Shown one piece after another: positions 19,418 through 29,074 of a stretch of DNA of 64,000 nt. Both the position numbers and the translations under genes were made by a program. The notes beneath the pieces are model-generated. The model had not been told where the DNA came from, did not search any database, and saw only the letters and a program-made list of their open reading frames with translations. Origin of the DNA: Mesorhizobium koreense (GTDB taxonomy: Bacteria; Pseudomonadota; Alphaproteobacteria; Rhizobiales; Rhizobiaceae); assembly GCF_031656215.1 (NCBI RefSeq), contig NZ_CP134228.1, positions 310,001-374,000 on the forward strand. The letters run 5' to 3'. Each line of letters opens with the position of its first letter. The first letter of the stretch is position 1.

Positions 19418-20302
19418 TCACGCGTTGAAGCGCTCGGCCTCGGCGCCGTAGTAATTCAGGTAGCGCTCGGAAACGAATTCCATCGGCAGGATGATGAACA
19501 CGTCCGTCGTGCCGAAATCGCGATCGATGACACAGCCGTCGCCGATCCGGGCGCCCAGCCTGAGATAGCCTTTGATGAGCGGCGGCATGGCGGCGAGCGC
19601 CGAGCGGGAACGGACAGCCTCGGGCGGCATCAGGTCCATCGTGTGGTAGCGCGAGATCACGGCGCGCACGTCCCATTCGGGATCGGCCCGGCAATTCTGG
19701 GCAAGGAAGGACAGCGCCTCGGCATGCGCCGCCGGCACCGTGCCGTGGAAGGAGGCGCAGCCGGTCATGACAGCGATATCGTAGTAGCCGACATAGGCGT
19801 AGATGCCCTGCCAGAGAAGCTCGATCGTGCGCTTCGAGCGGTAAGCCGGCAGTACGCAGGAACGGCCGAGTTCGAGGAAGCGCCTGCCCGGATGGCGGGC
19901 GATCAGCGCCTCGAGTTCGAATTCCTCGTCGGAATAGAAGCCGCCGGCGGCAATCGCGCTCTCCTGGCGCAGGAGGCGATAGGTGCCGACGATCTGCTGC
20001 GTTGCGGGGCCGTGGATAGCCGTGTCGACGACGAGGAGATGGTCGCAGACCGAATCGAAACGGTCCGAATCGCGCCGCTCAACCGCCGTGACCGCATCGC
20101 GGCGGGCGCCGAGTTCGTCGTAGAAGACGCGGAAGCGAACCTCCTGCGCGGCGGCGATTTCCTCCGCATCCCGCGCCAGGCGTACCTCCAGCCGGCCGAT
20201 GCGGCCGAGCACGCCGCCGGCCGGCACGTCCTTGCGCTGCGTTGCGGGAAGCGCCCGGCCGGATACGGGATTATTCTTACGTTCCAGCATCATCGCCCGC
20301 AT
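19418..20302 (-). CDS. olsB: L-ornithine N-alpha-acyltransferase (OlsB)
   Basis: The protein has 294 residues of the hemolysin-like GNAT family. The core shows EEIAAAQEVRFRVFYDELGA, then LELGRSCVLPAYRSKRTIELLW, then MTGCASFHGT, the pattern of OlsB enzymes that transfer a 3-hydroxyacyl chain from acyl-ACP to ornithine. This is the first step of ornithine-lipid synthesis at the inner membrane. OlsA is not in the window. Location close to maeB and mutS matches the Sinorhizobium arrangement. Other GNAT acyltransferases of this fold exist, so the substrate rests on family and context. Confidence 0.8.
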   Translation of the reverse strand: MRAMMLERKNNPVSGRALPATQRKDVPAGGVLGRIGRLEVRLARDAEEIAAAQEVRFRVFYDELGARRDAVTAVERRDSDRFDSVCDHLLVVDTAIHGPATQQIVGTYRLLRQESAIAAGGFYSDEEFELEALIARHPGRRFLELGRSCVLPAYRSKRTIELLWQGIYAYVGYYDIAVMTGCASFHGTVPAAHAEALSFLAQNCRADPEWDVRAVISRYHTMDLMPPEAVRSRSALAAMPPLIKGYLRLGARIGDGCVIDRDFGTTDVFIILPMEFVSERYLNYYGAEAERFNA

Positions 20303-20417
20303 CGATGGTTCTCCCGATTCGGTCACCGGACCGGCCCTTAGCCGGTCCCTGCAACAGGAGAATGACAGTTTCGTGGCAGTTCCGCATTTGGCGGCAAGGA
20401 TGCCGGAGTTCGGCCGC

Positions 20418-22736
20418 TCATGCAACGGCTTGTTCGGCCACCGCCTCCGCGAGCGCCTTCGGATCGAGCGGCTTGGAGACGAAACCGGTAGCGCCGTGGG
20501 CCAGCACGGCATGCCGTGTCGTCTCCTGCCCGTCGGCGGAAAGAACCATGATGGGAACGGGCGGAGCGCCGTGCTCTTCCTCGTGCTTGCGGATGAGCGC
20601 GATGGCGTCCAACCCGTCCATGACCGGCATATGCAAGTCCATCAGCACTACGTCGAAACGCCTGCCGGCCTGGGCATGGATCACGGCGTCGACCGCCGCC
20701 CGGCCATTGGTGACGAGCCGGACGCGATGCCCCGCCTTGGAGAGTGCCGCCCGCGCCAGCATGGCGTTGATCTCGTTGTCTTCGGCGATGAGGACGTTGA
20801 AGGCGGTTTCTCCGGTTTCCGGCAGACCGGTACCGGCCGGTTCGGCTTTTTCCGGCGTTTTGAGGATCGGGTCGGCCGATTTCGCGGCGAGCAGCACGCG
20901 CAGCAACGTCTCGCCGCGCACCGGGCGGGCGAGGAAAGTCGCGTAGCCGGCCTGGCGGTATTCGGCGAGGTGTCCCCGATCCGAAGGAGCGATCAGCGTT
21001 ATGGCTTCGAAAGACCCGCCGAGCTTGTGGCGAAGCCGCTTGAGGATGCCACCATCGGGCTCTTCCAGCGCCGTATCGACAAGAATCGAGTCAAGTTCCA
21101 CGTTCCGGGCCTCTGCCTCGCGGGCAAGTGCTGCGACACTGTCGGCGACGACCGCTGAGCCGCCGCAAGCCTCGACGGCCCGCGCGATCAGTTCCGGCTC
21201 GACCCGGTTGGGCGAGAGGATGCCGATCCCGCGGCCCGCCAGCACCTTCGACCGGGCACCGAGCGTCGTCATGCGGCCAAGCGGCAGTTCGACATGGAAC
21301 CGGCTGCCTACACCGGCTTCGCTATCGACGCCGATGCGGCCGCTCATCGCCTCGACGATGCGTTTCGAAATGGCAAGGCCGAGGCCGGCGCCGCCATATC
21401 TGCGCGTCGAGGTGCCATCCGCCTGCTCGAATTCCTGGAAGATGCGTTCCAGGTCGGCCTTGCGCATTCCAGGACCGGTATCGACCACCGTGAAGCGGAT
21501 CGAGGATGAAGCCGCCGTCCCGGCGGCTTCCACCGTCACCTGCACGCCGCCTTCATCGGTGAATTTCACCGCGTTGCCGATCAGATTGAGCAGTACCTGC
21601 CGCAAGCGGTTCGGATCGGCCGCGATGATCGCCGGAACGTCCGGCGCGCAATAGCAGCCGAGCCCGATCCCCTTGGCGTATGCCTTGGCGGCGAGAAGTT
21701 CGCAAACATTCTCGACGATCTCGCGCGGCGACACCGATTGCGGCTCGATATCGAAGCGACCGGCTTCGATCTTAGAGAAGTCGAGCAGGTCCTCGATCAG
21801 CGCGAGAAGCGCGCTGGCGGAGGTGGAGATGGCGCCGACATAGGTGCGCTGTTCCGGCGACAGGCGGGTATCGGCCAGAAGCTTGGCCATGCCCATGATG
21901 CCGTTCATGGGCGTGCGTATCTCGTGGCTGACGGTCGCCAGGAAGCGCGACTTGGCGAGATTGGCGAATTCGGCATGCTCGCGCGCCGCCACGGAGGCTT
22001 TTTCCGCGCGCTTGCGGGCAGTGATGTCGCGCGCGATGGCGCGGTGGGAGACGGCGTTGCTCGCCTTGTCGCGCACGGAGAGTTCGATCCAGGAATACCA
22101 GCGCGTCTCGCCGCCGGAACGAATGGCGACATCGGTGGAACTCAGGCACTCGCCTTCGGCGAAGGCGGCATCGGGCACCACGCCGATCTCGATCCCGAGT
22201 TCGGAGAGCGTCTTGCCGGAAAGCGCCTTTTGCGGGCAGCCGACAAGATCGGCCAGCACACGGTTGGCATAGACGATATGGCCGTCCCGGTCGCGGTGGA
22301 CGACGATGTCGCCGAGTGCGTCGATCAAGCCTCGGAAGCGTTCCTCGCTTTCCTGCAATTCCCACATGCGGTCGGCGAGCGTCTCGATCTCGGCGCGGCT
22401 GGCGGCCTCGCCATCGAGGATGCGGCCGACCTTGGCCGCTTCGTTGCGCGTACGCCAGCCGATCAGGAAAGAAGCGATGCCGACCATCAGAATGGCGACG
22501 GAGAGGTAATGAGGAGAGCCCGAGAGATGGGCGAGGCCTGAAAGCATGACGGCGATGAAGGTCATCGCGTAGAGCAGATATCCGGGCGTGGCGGAGATGC
22601 GGCCGGCGAGCGGGCGCGGCGCGGCAATAGGCACAGGAAGCGGGGACACGACATGCGGCGCGGCACGCGCTACGGGGGCCGCATCGCCGCCGTCCGTCGC
22701 AAACGCCGTATCCGAATGAAAGCCTGGTTCCGCCAT
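20418..22736 (-). CDS. Membrane hybrid sensor histidine kinase/response regulator
   Basis: The protein has 772 residues. There are two membrane helices near residues 53-71 and 77-95, then a PAS domain (about 130-245). The kinase core has phospho-acceptor His271 (ATVSHEIRTPMNG), N-box LNLIGNAVKF and G-boxes VVDTGPGMRKAD and YGGAGLGLAIS. A degenerate receiver follows, with FLARPVRGE where KP is expected. A complete C-terminal receiver has Asp700 (VVLMDLHMPVMDG) and Lys in VSKPLDP. There is no separate output domain. It lies between olsB and acuI. Confidence 0.92.
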   Translation of the reverse strand: MAEPGFHSDTAFATDGGDAAPVARAAPHVVSPLPVPIAAPRPLAGRISATPGYLLYAMTFIAVMLSGLAHLSGSPHYLSVAILMVGIASFLIGWRTRNEAAKVGRILDGEAASRAEIETLADRMWELQESEERFRGLIDALGDIVVHRDRDGHIVYANRVLADLVGCPQKALSGKTLSELGIEIGVVPDAAFAEGECLSSTDVAIRSGGETRWYSWIELSVRDKASNAVSHRAIARDITARKRAEKASVAAREHAEFANLAKSRFLATVSHEIRTPMNGIMGMAKLLADTRLSPEQRTYVGAISTSASALLALIEDLLDFSKIEAGRFDIEPQSVSPREIVENVCELLAAKAYAKGIGLGCYCAPDVPAIIAADPNRLRQVLLNLIGNAVKFTDEGGVQVTVEAAGTAASSSIRFTVVDTGPGMRKADLERIFQEFEQADGTSTRRYGGAGLGLAISKRIVEAMSGRIGVDSEAGVGSRFHVELPLGRMTTLGARSKVLAGRGIGILSPNRVEPELIARAVEACGGSAVVADSVAALAREAEARNVELDSILVDTALEEPDGGILKRLRHKLGGSFEAITLIAPSDRGHLAEYRQAGYATFLARPVRGETLLRVLLAAKSADPILKTPEKAEPAGTGLPETGETAFNVLIAEDNEINAMLARAALSKAGHRVRLVTNGRAAVDAVIHAQAGRRFDVVLMDLHMPVMDGLDAIALIRKHEEEHGAPPVPIMVLSADGQETTRHAVLAHGATGFVSKPLDPKALAEAVAEQAVA

Positions 22737-22813
22737 CTCGCCATGGAGGATAGCGGAACACCGATTAGGGAAGGTTTTGGGCCTTCGCTACAATTTTAGC
22801 GAAGCGACACTTC

Positions 22814-23806
22814 TCAATCCATATCGACCACGATGCGGCCACGCACCTTACCCTCGACGATATCGTGGGCGGCCTGGATTATGCCGTCGAAGCCGATGGT
22901 GGTGGAAAGCGCGGCAAGCTTGGTATGATCGAGGTCGGAGGCGATGCGCCGCCAGGCTTCGATGCGGATGGGCTTTGGGGCCATCACCGAATCGATGCCG
23001 AGCAGCGAGACGCCGCGCAGGATGAACGGGGCGACGCTCGCCGGCAAGTCCATGCCCTGCGCCAGCCCGCAGGCGGCGACAGCACCGCCATAGGACGTCA
23101 TGGACAATACGTTGGCGAGCGTGTGGCTGCCGACCGCATCGACACCGCCGGCCCAGCGTTCCTTGCCGAGCGGCTTTGCCGGGCCCGACAATTCGTCGCG
23201 CGCGATGATCTCCGCGGCGCCGAGGTCGCGCAGATAGGTTTCCTCGGCGGCCCGACCGGTCGAGGCGACGACATGGTAGCCGAGCCTTGAAAGGATCGAG
23301 ATGGCGACCGAGCCGACCCCACCGGCCGCGCCCGTCACCACGACCGGGCCGCGTGCCGGCGTGATGCCGTGGCGCTCCAGCGCCAGGATGCAGAGCATGG
23401 CCGTGTAGCCGGCCGTGCCGACGGCCATGGCCTGATGGGCAGTCAAGCCCTCAGGCAGCGGCACCAGCCAGTCGCCCTTGACGCGGGCATGGCCGGCATA
23501 GGCGCCGTAGTGCGTTTCGCCGACACCCCAGCCATTGAGGACGACACGATCGCCCTCCTTCCAGTCCGGATGGCTCGACTGGATCACCGTACCGGCGAAA
23601 TCGATGCCCGGGACGAGCGGGAAGCGCCGCACGACCGGCGCCTTTCCGGTAATGGCGAGCCCGTCCTTGTAGTTCACCGTGGTCGCTTCGACGGCGACGG
23701 TGACATCGCCTTCCATCAAATCGGCATCGCCGAGTTCGACGGTCGAGACCGATTGTTTCTTTTCCTCGTCGCGCGAGACGAGAATGGCCTTGAACGTATC
23801 GGACAT
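22814..23806 (-). CDS. acuI: Acrylyl-CoA reductase-like MDR oxidoreductase (AcuI/YhdH family)
   Basis: This zinc-free medium-chain dehydrogenase/reductase has 330 residues. The N-terminus reads [16 protein letters not shown], the NADPH site [17 protein letters not shown], and a late [10 protein letters not shown]. AcuI reduces acryloyl-CoA to propionyl-CoA and removes this reactive electrophile. YhdH is the E. coli equivalent. The start is fixed by GGAG a few bases upstream. lspA ends 46 bp before it on the same strand, so the two may share a transcript. Confidence 0.85.
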   Translation of the reverse strand: MSDTFKAILVSRDEEKKQSVSTVELGDADLMEGDVTVAVEATTVNYKDGLAITGKAPVVRRFPLVPGIDFAGTVIQSSHPDWKEGDRVVLNGWGVGETHYGAYAGHARVKGDWLVPLPEGLTAHQAMAVGTAGYTAMLCILALERHGITPARGPVVVTGAAGGVGSVAISILSRLGYHVVASTGRAAEETYLRDLGAAEIIARDELSGPAKPLGKERWAGGVDAVGSHTLANVLSMTSYGGAVAACGLAQGMDLPASVAPFILRGVSLLGIDSVMAPKPIRIEAWRRIASDLDHTKLAALSTTIGFDGIIQAAHDIVEGKVRGRIVVDMD

Positions 23807-23852
23807 CTTTTTCTCCGTTTTCAGCACCGCTTGGACCGTTGCCTTGCTTCCG

Positions 23853-24359
23853 TCAACGCCCGGAGGGCGGTTCCGGCTCCCTCGTGTGGCGATCGCGCCG
23901 CCAATCGACGAACTCCTGCAACAGCACGAGGCCGGCGCCAACGGTGATGAACGCGTCGGCGAGGTTGAAGATCGCGAAGGACCAGACCGGCGTGTGGAAG
24001 AGGATGTAGTCGATCACGTAGCCGAGCGTCGCGCGGTCGATGAGGTTGCCGATCGCGCCGCCCACGACCAGCGCGAAGCCAGCCCGGGCCAGCACCTGCC
24101 GGTCGCTCGTACGCATGGCAAGCATCAGCACGACCGCGATCACCGCAAGCGCGACCAGTATGAGGCCGACATCCCCGAAATCCGCTAGCAGCGAAAAGGC
24201 TATGCCGGTATTGCGCGCATGGTAGAGCGCCAGGAAAGGCAGGAGATCGATCTGCTCGTGCAGGCCCATGCCGTTCTCGACGAGCTGCTTGACCCATTGA
24301 TCGACGCCGATGGCGGCGACCACGATCAGGAGATAGGGCAGTAAGGAGCGCAGTTTCAC
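23853..24359 (-). CDS. lspA: Lipoprotein signal peptidase II
   Basis: This inner-membrane aspartyl protease has 168 residues and four hydrophobic segments. Catalytic Asp residues lie in [10 protein letters not shown] and [14 protein letters not shown]. It cleaves the signal peptide of prolipoproteins such as the L,D-transpeptidase and the RND adaptor in this window. It starts at a GTG that overlaps the stop of the upstream RNA methyltransferase by four bases (GTGA), indicating translational coupling. Confidence 0.95.
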   Translation of the reverse strand: MKLRSLLPYLLIVVAAIGVDQWVKQLVENGMGLHEQIDLLPFLALYHARNTGIAFSLLADFGDVGLILVALAVIAVVLMLAMRTSDRQVLARAGFALVVGGAIGNLIDRATLGYVIDYILFHTPVWSFAIFNLADAFITVGAGLVLLQEFVDWRRDRHTREPEPPSGR

Positions 24360-25213
24360 TTGGCCGGTTCCGGATCGATCCTGAGGGCGTTGCGGCGGAT
24401 TTCGAAGAGCATGACGCCGGTGGCCACGGCAAGATTGAGCGAATCGGCACGGCCGGCCTGCGGGATGCGCAGAAGCCGGTCGCAGGCGGCGGCGAGATCG
24501 TCGGGCAGACCCTGCTGCTCGTTGCCCATGAGGAGCAATACCGGCCGGCCGCTGAAATCGACCGAGCGGTAATCCACCGCGCCCTTGAGATGCGTTCCGG
24601 CGACGAGGCCGGGGAAATCCCGCCGCCATCCGAGAAAGGCTTCAACGGATGCCCGCGCGACAGGCACCGCAAAGATCGATCCCATGGTGGCGCGCACGGT
24701 CTCGAGTGAAAAAGGATCGGTGCAATCGCCGACAAGGACGACGCCCCTGGCGCCGGCCGCATCGATCGTGCGGATAATGGTGCCGAGATTGCCCGGATCG
24801 CGGACGCGGTCGAGCGCCACCCAGACATCTTGGCCGGAAGGCCGGATCGAGGCGAGGGGCACGAATTTCTGGGCGAAGACGCCGAGCACCATTTGCGGAT
24901 TGTCGCGGCGGGTGATGGCGCCGAGCACCTTCTCGCTGACTTCCAGAACGGTTCCGCCGGCAGCCACCGTACGGGCGGCGGCCTTCTCGACGGCGGGGTT
25001 GCCGAGGCCCGTCTTGGCAAAGACCAGCGTGCGGATCGACCAGCCCTGGTCGAGCGCGTCGATGACGAGCTTCAGCCCCTCCGCGATGAAGGCGCTTTCG
25101 CGGTCGCGGAACTTCTTCAGCGCCAGCGCGCGGATATCCTTGATCAGCGGATTGGAAAGGCTGGTGACTTCCTTCACGCGGCCTGGCGCGCGCGTCTCGG
25201 GCTTCGCGTTCAT
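24356..25213 (-). CDS. TrmH/SpoU family RNA 2'-O-ribose methyltransferase
   Basis: This SPOUT-fold enzyme has 285 residues. An N-terminal L30e-like substrate-binding domain (about 15-100) is followed by the knotted SAM-binding domain with the three usual motifs: LDRVRDPGNLGTIIRT, LLLMGNEQQGLP and LNLAVATGVMLFE. It methylates rRNA or tRNA ribose; RlmB is the best-known relative, but the exact target nucleotide is unknown. It is translationally coupled to lspA downstream and follows another RNA methylase-like gene by 43 bp. Confidence 0.9.
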   Translation of the reverse strand: MNAKPETRAPGRVKEVTSLSNPLIKDIRALALKKFRDRESAFIAEGLKLVIDALDQGWSIRTLVFAKTGLGNPAVEKAAARTVAAGGTVLEVSEKVLGAITRRDNPQMVLGVFAQKFVPLASIRPSGQDVWVALDRVRDPGNLGTIIRTIDAAGARGVVLVGDCTDPFSLETVRATMGSIFAVPVARASVEAFLGWRRDFPGLVAGTHLKGAVDYRSVDFSGRPVLLLMGNEQQGLPDDLAAACDRLLRIPQAGRADSLNLAVATGVMLFEIRRNALRIDPEPAK

Positions 25214-25256
25214 GCGTCGTTCCCTTTGCGCATGATCTTGCCCTCACTTTGCGGGA

Positions 25257-26279
25257 TCATGCGACTACCCAGCGCGAGAAGAGCGAGGTGGAAAGTGCCC
25301 GTCCGGCGGATTTCTCGCGGATCACCAGTTCGCCCGATTCCACGCATCCGCCCATTCCGGCAAAACTATCGCGCATCAGCGCATGGATGGCGAAGAAGGA
25401 GGCTCGGATGGAATAGGCCGTCAGGACGACCGTCAGCGGCTTCGGGGTCAGGATCGAGCGGCAGATGTCGACCAGCGCCGGCAGGTCGTCGAAAAGCTGC
25501 CAGACCTCGCCCTTCGGCCCGCGTCCATAGGCCGGCGGATCGAGGAGGATAATGTCGTAGCGGCTACCCCGGCGCTCCTCGCGCTCGGCGAATTTCATCG
25601 CGTCCTCGCAGATCCAGCGGATCGGCTTGTCGCCGAGGCGGGTGATCGCCTGGTTCTCGCGCGCCCAGCCGATGGCCTTTTTCGAGGCATCGACGTGGGT
25701 GACCTCGGCCCCGGCGCGCGCCGCGACCAGCGAGGCAAGGCCGGTATAGCCGAAGAGGTTCAGCACCTTTACCGGCCTGCCGGCGGCGCGGATCAGCCCA
25801 TCCATGTGGTCCCAGTGCGAAGCCTGTTCGGGAAAGACGCCGACATGGCGAAAGGAGGTGAAGCGGCCGAGATAGTCGATCCCATCATGGCGCATCGGCC
25901 ATGTCTCGCCGAGCGGCGTCTTCGGGAAGCGCCAGCGGCCCATGCCCTCCTCGTCGGTGTTGCCGGTGAAGATGGCGTCGGCGCGCTGCCATTCACGGTC
26001 GGGTAGCGCCTTTTGCCAGATCGCCTGTCCTTCGGGACGGACGATGCGGTAGGGTCCGTACTGCTCCAGCTTCTCGCCGCCGCCCGAATCGAGCAGCGCG
26101 TAATCCTCGTTGGGCGATACTTCGAGAATGAGCGGTAAACGTTCTCGCGGCAGCGGCCCATCACGCCGGACAAGCGGACGCGGAGCGGCGGACGGTCCGG
26201 TTTCACGCAGCGCCGGAACTGCGGCACGTCCGGGAGCTTCGGAGCGATGATCGCCGCGTCTGTCGCGCGAAGGTTTCAA
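25257..26279 (-). CDS. Class I SAM-dependent rRNA methyltransferase (RlmI/RlmK-like)
   Basis: The protein has 340 residues. An OB/PUA-like N-terminus is followed by a Rossmann-fold methyltransferase. Motif I is VLNLFGYTGLASLVAARAG, and the catalytic motif IV is LLDPPAYGRGPKGEVW. The family includes 23S rRNA methylases RlmI and RlmK/L and related proteins. The first about 40 residues are Arg/Pro-rich and poorly conserved, so a later start near PLILEVSPNEDYAL is possible. It is first in the run toward rlmB-like, lspA and acuI. Confidence 0.83.
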   Translation of the reverse strand: MKPSRDRRGDHRSEAPGRAAVPALRETGPSAAPRPLVRRDGPLPRERLPLILEVSPNEDYALLDSGGGEKLEQYGPYRIVRPEGQAIWQKALPDREWQRADAIFTGNTDEEGMGRWRFPKTPLGETWPMRHDGIDYLGRFTSFRHVGVFPEQASHWDHMDGLIRAAGRPVKVLNLFGYTGLASLVAARAGAEVTHVDASKKAIGWARENQAITRLGDKPIRWICEDAMKFAEREERRGSRYDIILLDPPAYGRGPKGEVWQLFDDLPALVDICRSILTPKPLTVVLTAYSIRASFFAIHALMRDSFAGMGGCVESGELVIREKSAGRALSTSLFSRWVVA

Positions 26280-26407
26280 TTACGGGCGTCTCCGGCAAAT
26301 CCCGGTCGCTTCTGCCATAGCCACAGTCTGTCCGCAACCAAGGGCGGGCAAGCCGGTCTGTACGGCGAGGAACGGTGCGGATAAGACAGGTTACGCGGAA
26401 ATCAACC

Positions 26408-27094
26408 ATGTCGCGTTCGCAACGCCTACTCAATCTTCTTCAATCCCTGCGTCGGCGTCGACGGCCAGTGAGCGGGCGTGCCCTGGCCGATGAACTCGGC
26501 GTGGGCCTTCGCACGCTCTACCGCGACATCGCCACGCTGCAGGCACAGGGCGCCAACATCGAGGGCGAGGCCGGCCTCGGCTATGTGCTCAGGGATGGAT
26601 ATTTCCTGCCGCCGTTGATGTTTGGTGACAACGAACTCGATGCGATCATCCTGGGCCTGCGTTTCGTCATGCAGCGGAGCGACGACGAACTGGCGCGAGC
26701 CGCCGAAGACGTCCTGGGCAAGATCGAGGCTATCCTGCCGCCCGGATTGGAAGATGCCGCGGCGACCAGCGGTTTGCTCGCCGGACCGGGAGGCTCGGGG
26801 AAATCCGGTCATCTCTCGGCGATCCGGGAGGCCATTCGGCGCGAAGAGAAGCTCCAGATCTCCTATTCGGACAAGAAGGGCCGATCGACCGAACGCATGG
26901 TGTGGCCGATCGCTGTCGGCTTCTTCGACACGGCCGAAATGCTGGCTGCATGGTGCGAGATGCGCCGTGATTTCCGCCATTTCCGGCTCGACCACATCAC
27001 CGCCGTAACGCCGGTTCATGAGCGGACGCCGCGGCGGCACGCTATCCTCCTGGCAGAATGGCGCCTGTCGCAGGATCTGGCCGACATGCCCTGA
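26408..27094 (+). CDS. YafY family transcriptional regulator (HTH + WYL)
   Basis: The protein has 228 residues. The N-terminal winged HTH_11 domain reads RLLNLLQSLRRRRRPVSGRAL then GLRTLYRDIATLQAQG. A WYL ligand-sensing domain follows, spanning about 135-215 (AIREAIRREEKLQISYSDKKG, GFFDTAEMLAAWCEMR). WYL regulators sense nucleotides or single-stranded DNA in characterised cases. Followed 67 bp later by a VOC protein and an EVE-domain gene, it is likely their local regulator. Confidence 0.85.
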   Translation: MSRSQRLLNLLQSLRRRRRPVSGRALADELGVGLRTLYRDIATLQAQGANIEGEAGLGYVLRDGYFLPPLMFGDNELDAIILGLRFVMQRSDDELARAAEDVLGKIEAILPPGLEDAAATSGLLAGPGGSGKSGHLSAIREAIRREEKLQISYSDKKGRSTERMVWPIAVGFFDTAEMLAAWCEMRRDFRHFRLDHITAVTPVHERTPRRHAILLAEWRLSQDLADMP

Positions 27095-27161
27095 CGGCTG
27101 CTGCCGGAAACTGACACTGCCGGCGGGCATGATGCCTCCATCGCAGACCATGGAGGAAGCC

Positions 27162-27539
27162 ATGTATCCCAATTTCGTTCTTCTTTATGTCGACAGCCCG
27201 GCCGCCAGCGCCACTTTCTACGGCGACCTACTCGGTCAGGAGCCGATTGAAACATCGCCGACCTTCGCTCTGTTCGCACTGCCGAACGGCCTGATGTTCG
27301 GCCTCTGGTCGCGCCATACGGTCGAGCCGAAAGCCACGGCAAGCGGTGGAGGCGGCGAACTGGCTTTCGCCGTCGAGGACCGCGAGGCGGTAGGCTCAGT
27401 TTACCGCACCTGGCAGAATAAAGGCCTCGAAATCCTGCAACGGCCCTGCGACATGGATTTCGGCCACACCTTCGTCGCGCTCGACCCGGACGGGCATCGG
27501 CTGCGTGTGTTCTTTCCCGTCGAGGAGGATCGGCAATGA
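27162..27539 (+). CDS. VOC family protein (glyoxalase/bleomycin-resistance fold)
   Basis: The protein has 125 residues with two bababbb modules. The first begins [22 protein letters not shown]; the second ends with [22 protein letters not shown] metal-binding Glu/His set is only partly recognisable. The family covers dioxygenases, glyoxalases and drug-binding proteins, so function cannot be assigned. GGAGGA lies five bases before the chosen ATG. Its stop overlaps the start of the EVE gene (ATGA), so the pair is translationally coupled. Confidence 0.85.
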   Translation: MYPNFVLLYVDSPAASATFYGDLLGQEPIETSPTFALFALPNGLMFGLWSRHTVEPKATASGGGGELAFAVEDREAVGSVYRTWQNKGLEILQRPCDMDFGHTFVALDPDGHRLRVFFPVEEDRQ

Positions 27540-27983
27540 CCGCGTACTGGATCGGCGTCGCTTCCGCCGAACACGTGCGGCGCGGGCGCGCCGAGGGCTT
27601 CATGCAACTCGGCCACGGCAAGGAGGCCTCCCCTTCGACGCCTTCGACCCGGCGGCGGCATCGTCTACTATTCGCCGACGACCACCTCCGGTGTGAAGGA
27701 CGGGTTGCAGTCCTTCACGGCGATCGGCAACGTGGCGGAAGGCGGGCCGTATCGCGCCGGGATAGGGGATGGGTTCCAGCCGTTCCGCCGGAACGTCCGC
27801 CGGGCCGAGGCGCGGGAAGCGCCGATCAAGCCGCTGCTCAGCGGGCTCCAATTCGCAGCAGATGCGGCCAATTGGGGTCGAAAGCTCCGCTTCGGGCTGC
27901 TTTCGATCAGCGAGGAGGATTTCCGGCTGATCGCGGAGGCAATGCAGGCCAAGGCCGATCCGCCGATGGCTCACGGCGAATAA
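27536..27983 (+). pseudogene. EVE domain protein (UPF0310), interrupted by a +1 frameshift
   Basis: The first frame gives [21 protein letters not shown] and GHGKEA. After a one-base insertion near 27629, the normal continuation [20 protein letters not shown] moves to the next frame. It runs through [11 protein letters not shown] and [20 protein letters not shown] to a stop after AHGE. Joined, this is a normal EVE-domain protein of about 148 residues with a complete core. EVE domains bind modified nucleobases or RNA. The first frame alone continues into unrelated sequence. It is a recent pseudogene or a sequencing error. Confidence 0.82.
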
Positions 27984-28452
27984 ACAGAAGGCCGCAGGTC
28001 AGGGCGATGAAGCCTACGAACTTCCAGGCGGCGACCGCCATGTGGCCCGTTTCCCAGCGGTTACGAATAGCAGCTAAATCCGCTGGAACGGGCCCTTGCG
28101 TCCAGGTCGCCAGCACGGCATTCGCCGGCGCCACCCATGCGAACCATGTCGCAAGCGCCGCTGCGTAGAGCACGGTTGCCGCAAGTGCGAGGCGGAAGGG
28201 CCGCCGCTGCCGCCGCAACAGCCAGGTGAGGATGGCAAGGACGATGATGACGCCGACATCGAGCGGTGCGCCGATGATCGCGAAAAATTCGAACTGCCGA
28301 TTGAAGACGGTGGTCTCACGCCAGAGTTCAGGCGGCCAGACGGTCAGGCGCGGAGCGGCCTCCAGCACATGGGAGAAGGATGGACCGAGGCTGAGCGCCG
28401 CGACGACAGCGGCAAGCAGCGACCACAAGAAGAGTCCGCGACGCATCTCCAT
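27907..28452 (-). CDS. DUF1772 (anthrone oxygenase-like) membrane protein
   Basis: The protein has up to 181 residues with four hydrophobic helices ([50 protein letters not shown] and [18 protein letters not shown]). The pattern [16 protein letters not shown] and W..GH is that of DUF1772. Function is unknown, though a few homologues act in polyketide anthrone oxidation. The last about 25 codons overlap the 3' end of the EVE gene on the other strand, and the tail is Pro/Arg-rich. Two in-frame ATGs two codons apart could start it. Confidence 0.7.
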   Translation of the reverse strand: MEMRRGLFLWSLLAAVVAALSLGPSFSHVLEAAPRLTVWPPELWRETTVFNRQFEFFAIIGAPLDVGVIIVLAILTWLLRRQRRPFRLALAATVLYAAALATWFAWVAPANAVLATWTQGPVPADLAAIRNRWETGHMAVAAWKFVGFIALTCGLLFIRREPSADRPWPALPPRSAGNPPR

Positions 28453-28553
28453 CAGCCGGCTCAACGGCTTTCGGCGCGGAACAGTTCCCGATCTGCTCGC
28501 CCGCGGTAAAATCGGTCCATGACGGAATTCTCGGCCCCTGCGGACAGATCCGA

Positions 28554-28895
28554 TCAATTCGCCGGTTCGGAGAGCGCTCGGCTCGGCGTCGACGGCACCG
28601 GCGGCTTGGCGCGCGCCGCTTCCTCGCGCAACGTCCGTGCCTCATCGGCGTTCATGCGGGCGCGCTTGCGATAGCGCCCCTGACGCAGCCACGTCGCGGC
28701 GCTCCCGATCAGGACGCCGAGCAAAAGCGCGAGGAAAAGATAGACGAAAAGCGGCAGCGAAAGCGTCAGGCCGGGATTGCCGGGATTGAACGGGTCGAGC
28801 GTGAACGGCACGAAGCCCCGGTTGGCGACGGCGAGAGCGATCAACACGATCGCCACCGGAATAATTACGATTATGGTTACTATCCGCTTAATCAT
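28554..28895 (-). CDS. lapA: LapA (DUF1049) family membrane protein
   Basis: The protein has 113 residues with two transmembrane helices (IVIIPVAIVLIALAVANRG and LFVYLFLALLLGVLIGSAAT). A basic/acidic cytoplasmic tail (RYRKRARMNADEARTLREEA) suits the LapA domain. In E. coli, LapA works with LapB in controlling lipopolysaccharide synthesis. In alphaproteobacteria the gene commonly follows ihfB, as here. The usual next gene, trpF, is absent. Confidence 0.85.
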   Translation of the reverse strand: MIKRIVTIIVIIPVAIVLIALAVANRGFVPFTLDPFNPGNPGLTLSLPLFVYLFLALLLGVLIGSAATWLRQGRYRKRARMNADEARTLREEAARAKPPVPSTPSRALSEPAN

Positions 28896-29074
28896 TTACC
28901 GCCCAGTAGCGTCAGAACCCGAGCTGAGCAGCCTCATCTCACGGCGACCGCCCGGTCTACGGGAGTTTTCACCCCTGTCCCGCTCCTTCTAACCTCGGTC
29001 GTTCCAATGGGAAAGTGCGGCAATGCCGCAAGTTGGGGCCGCAAGTCAGGCCGCAAGTAACGGTCGAAGGAATC

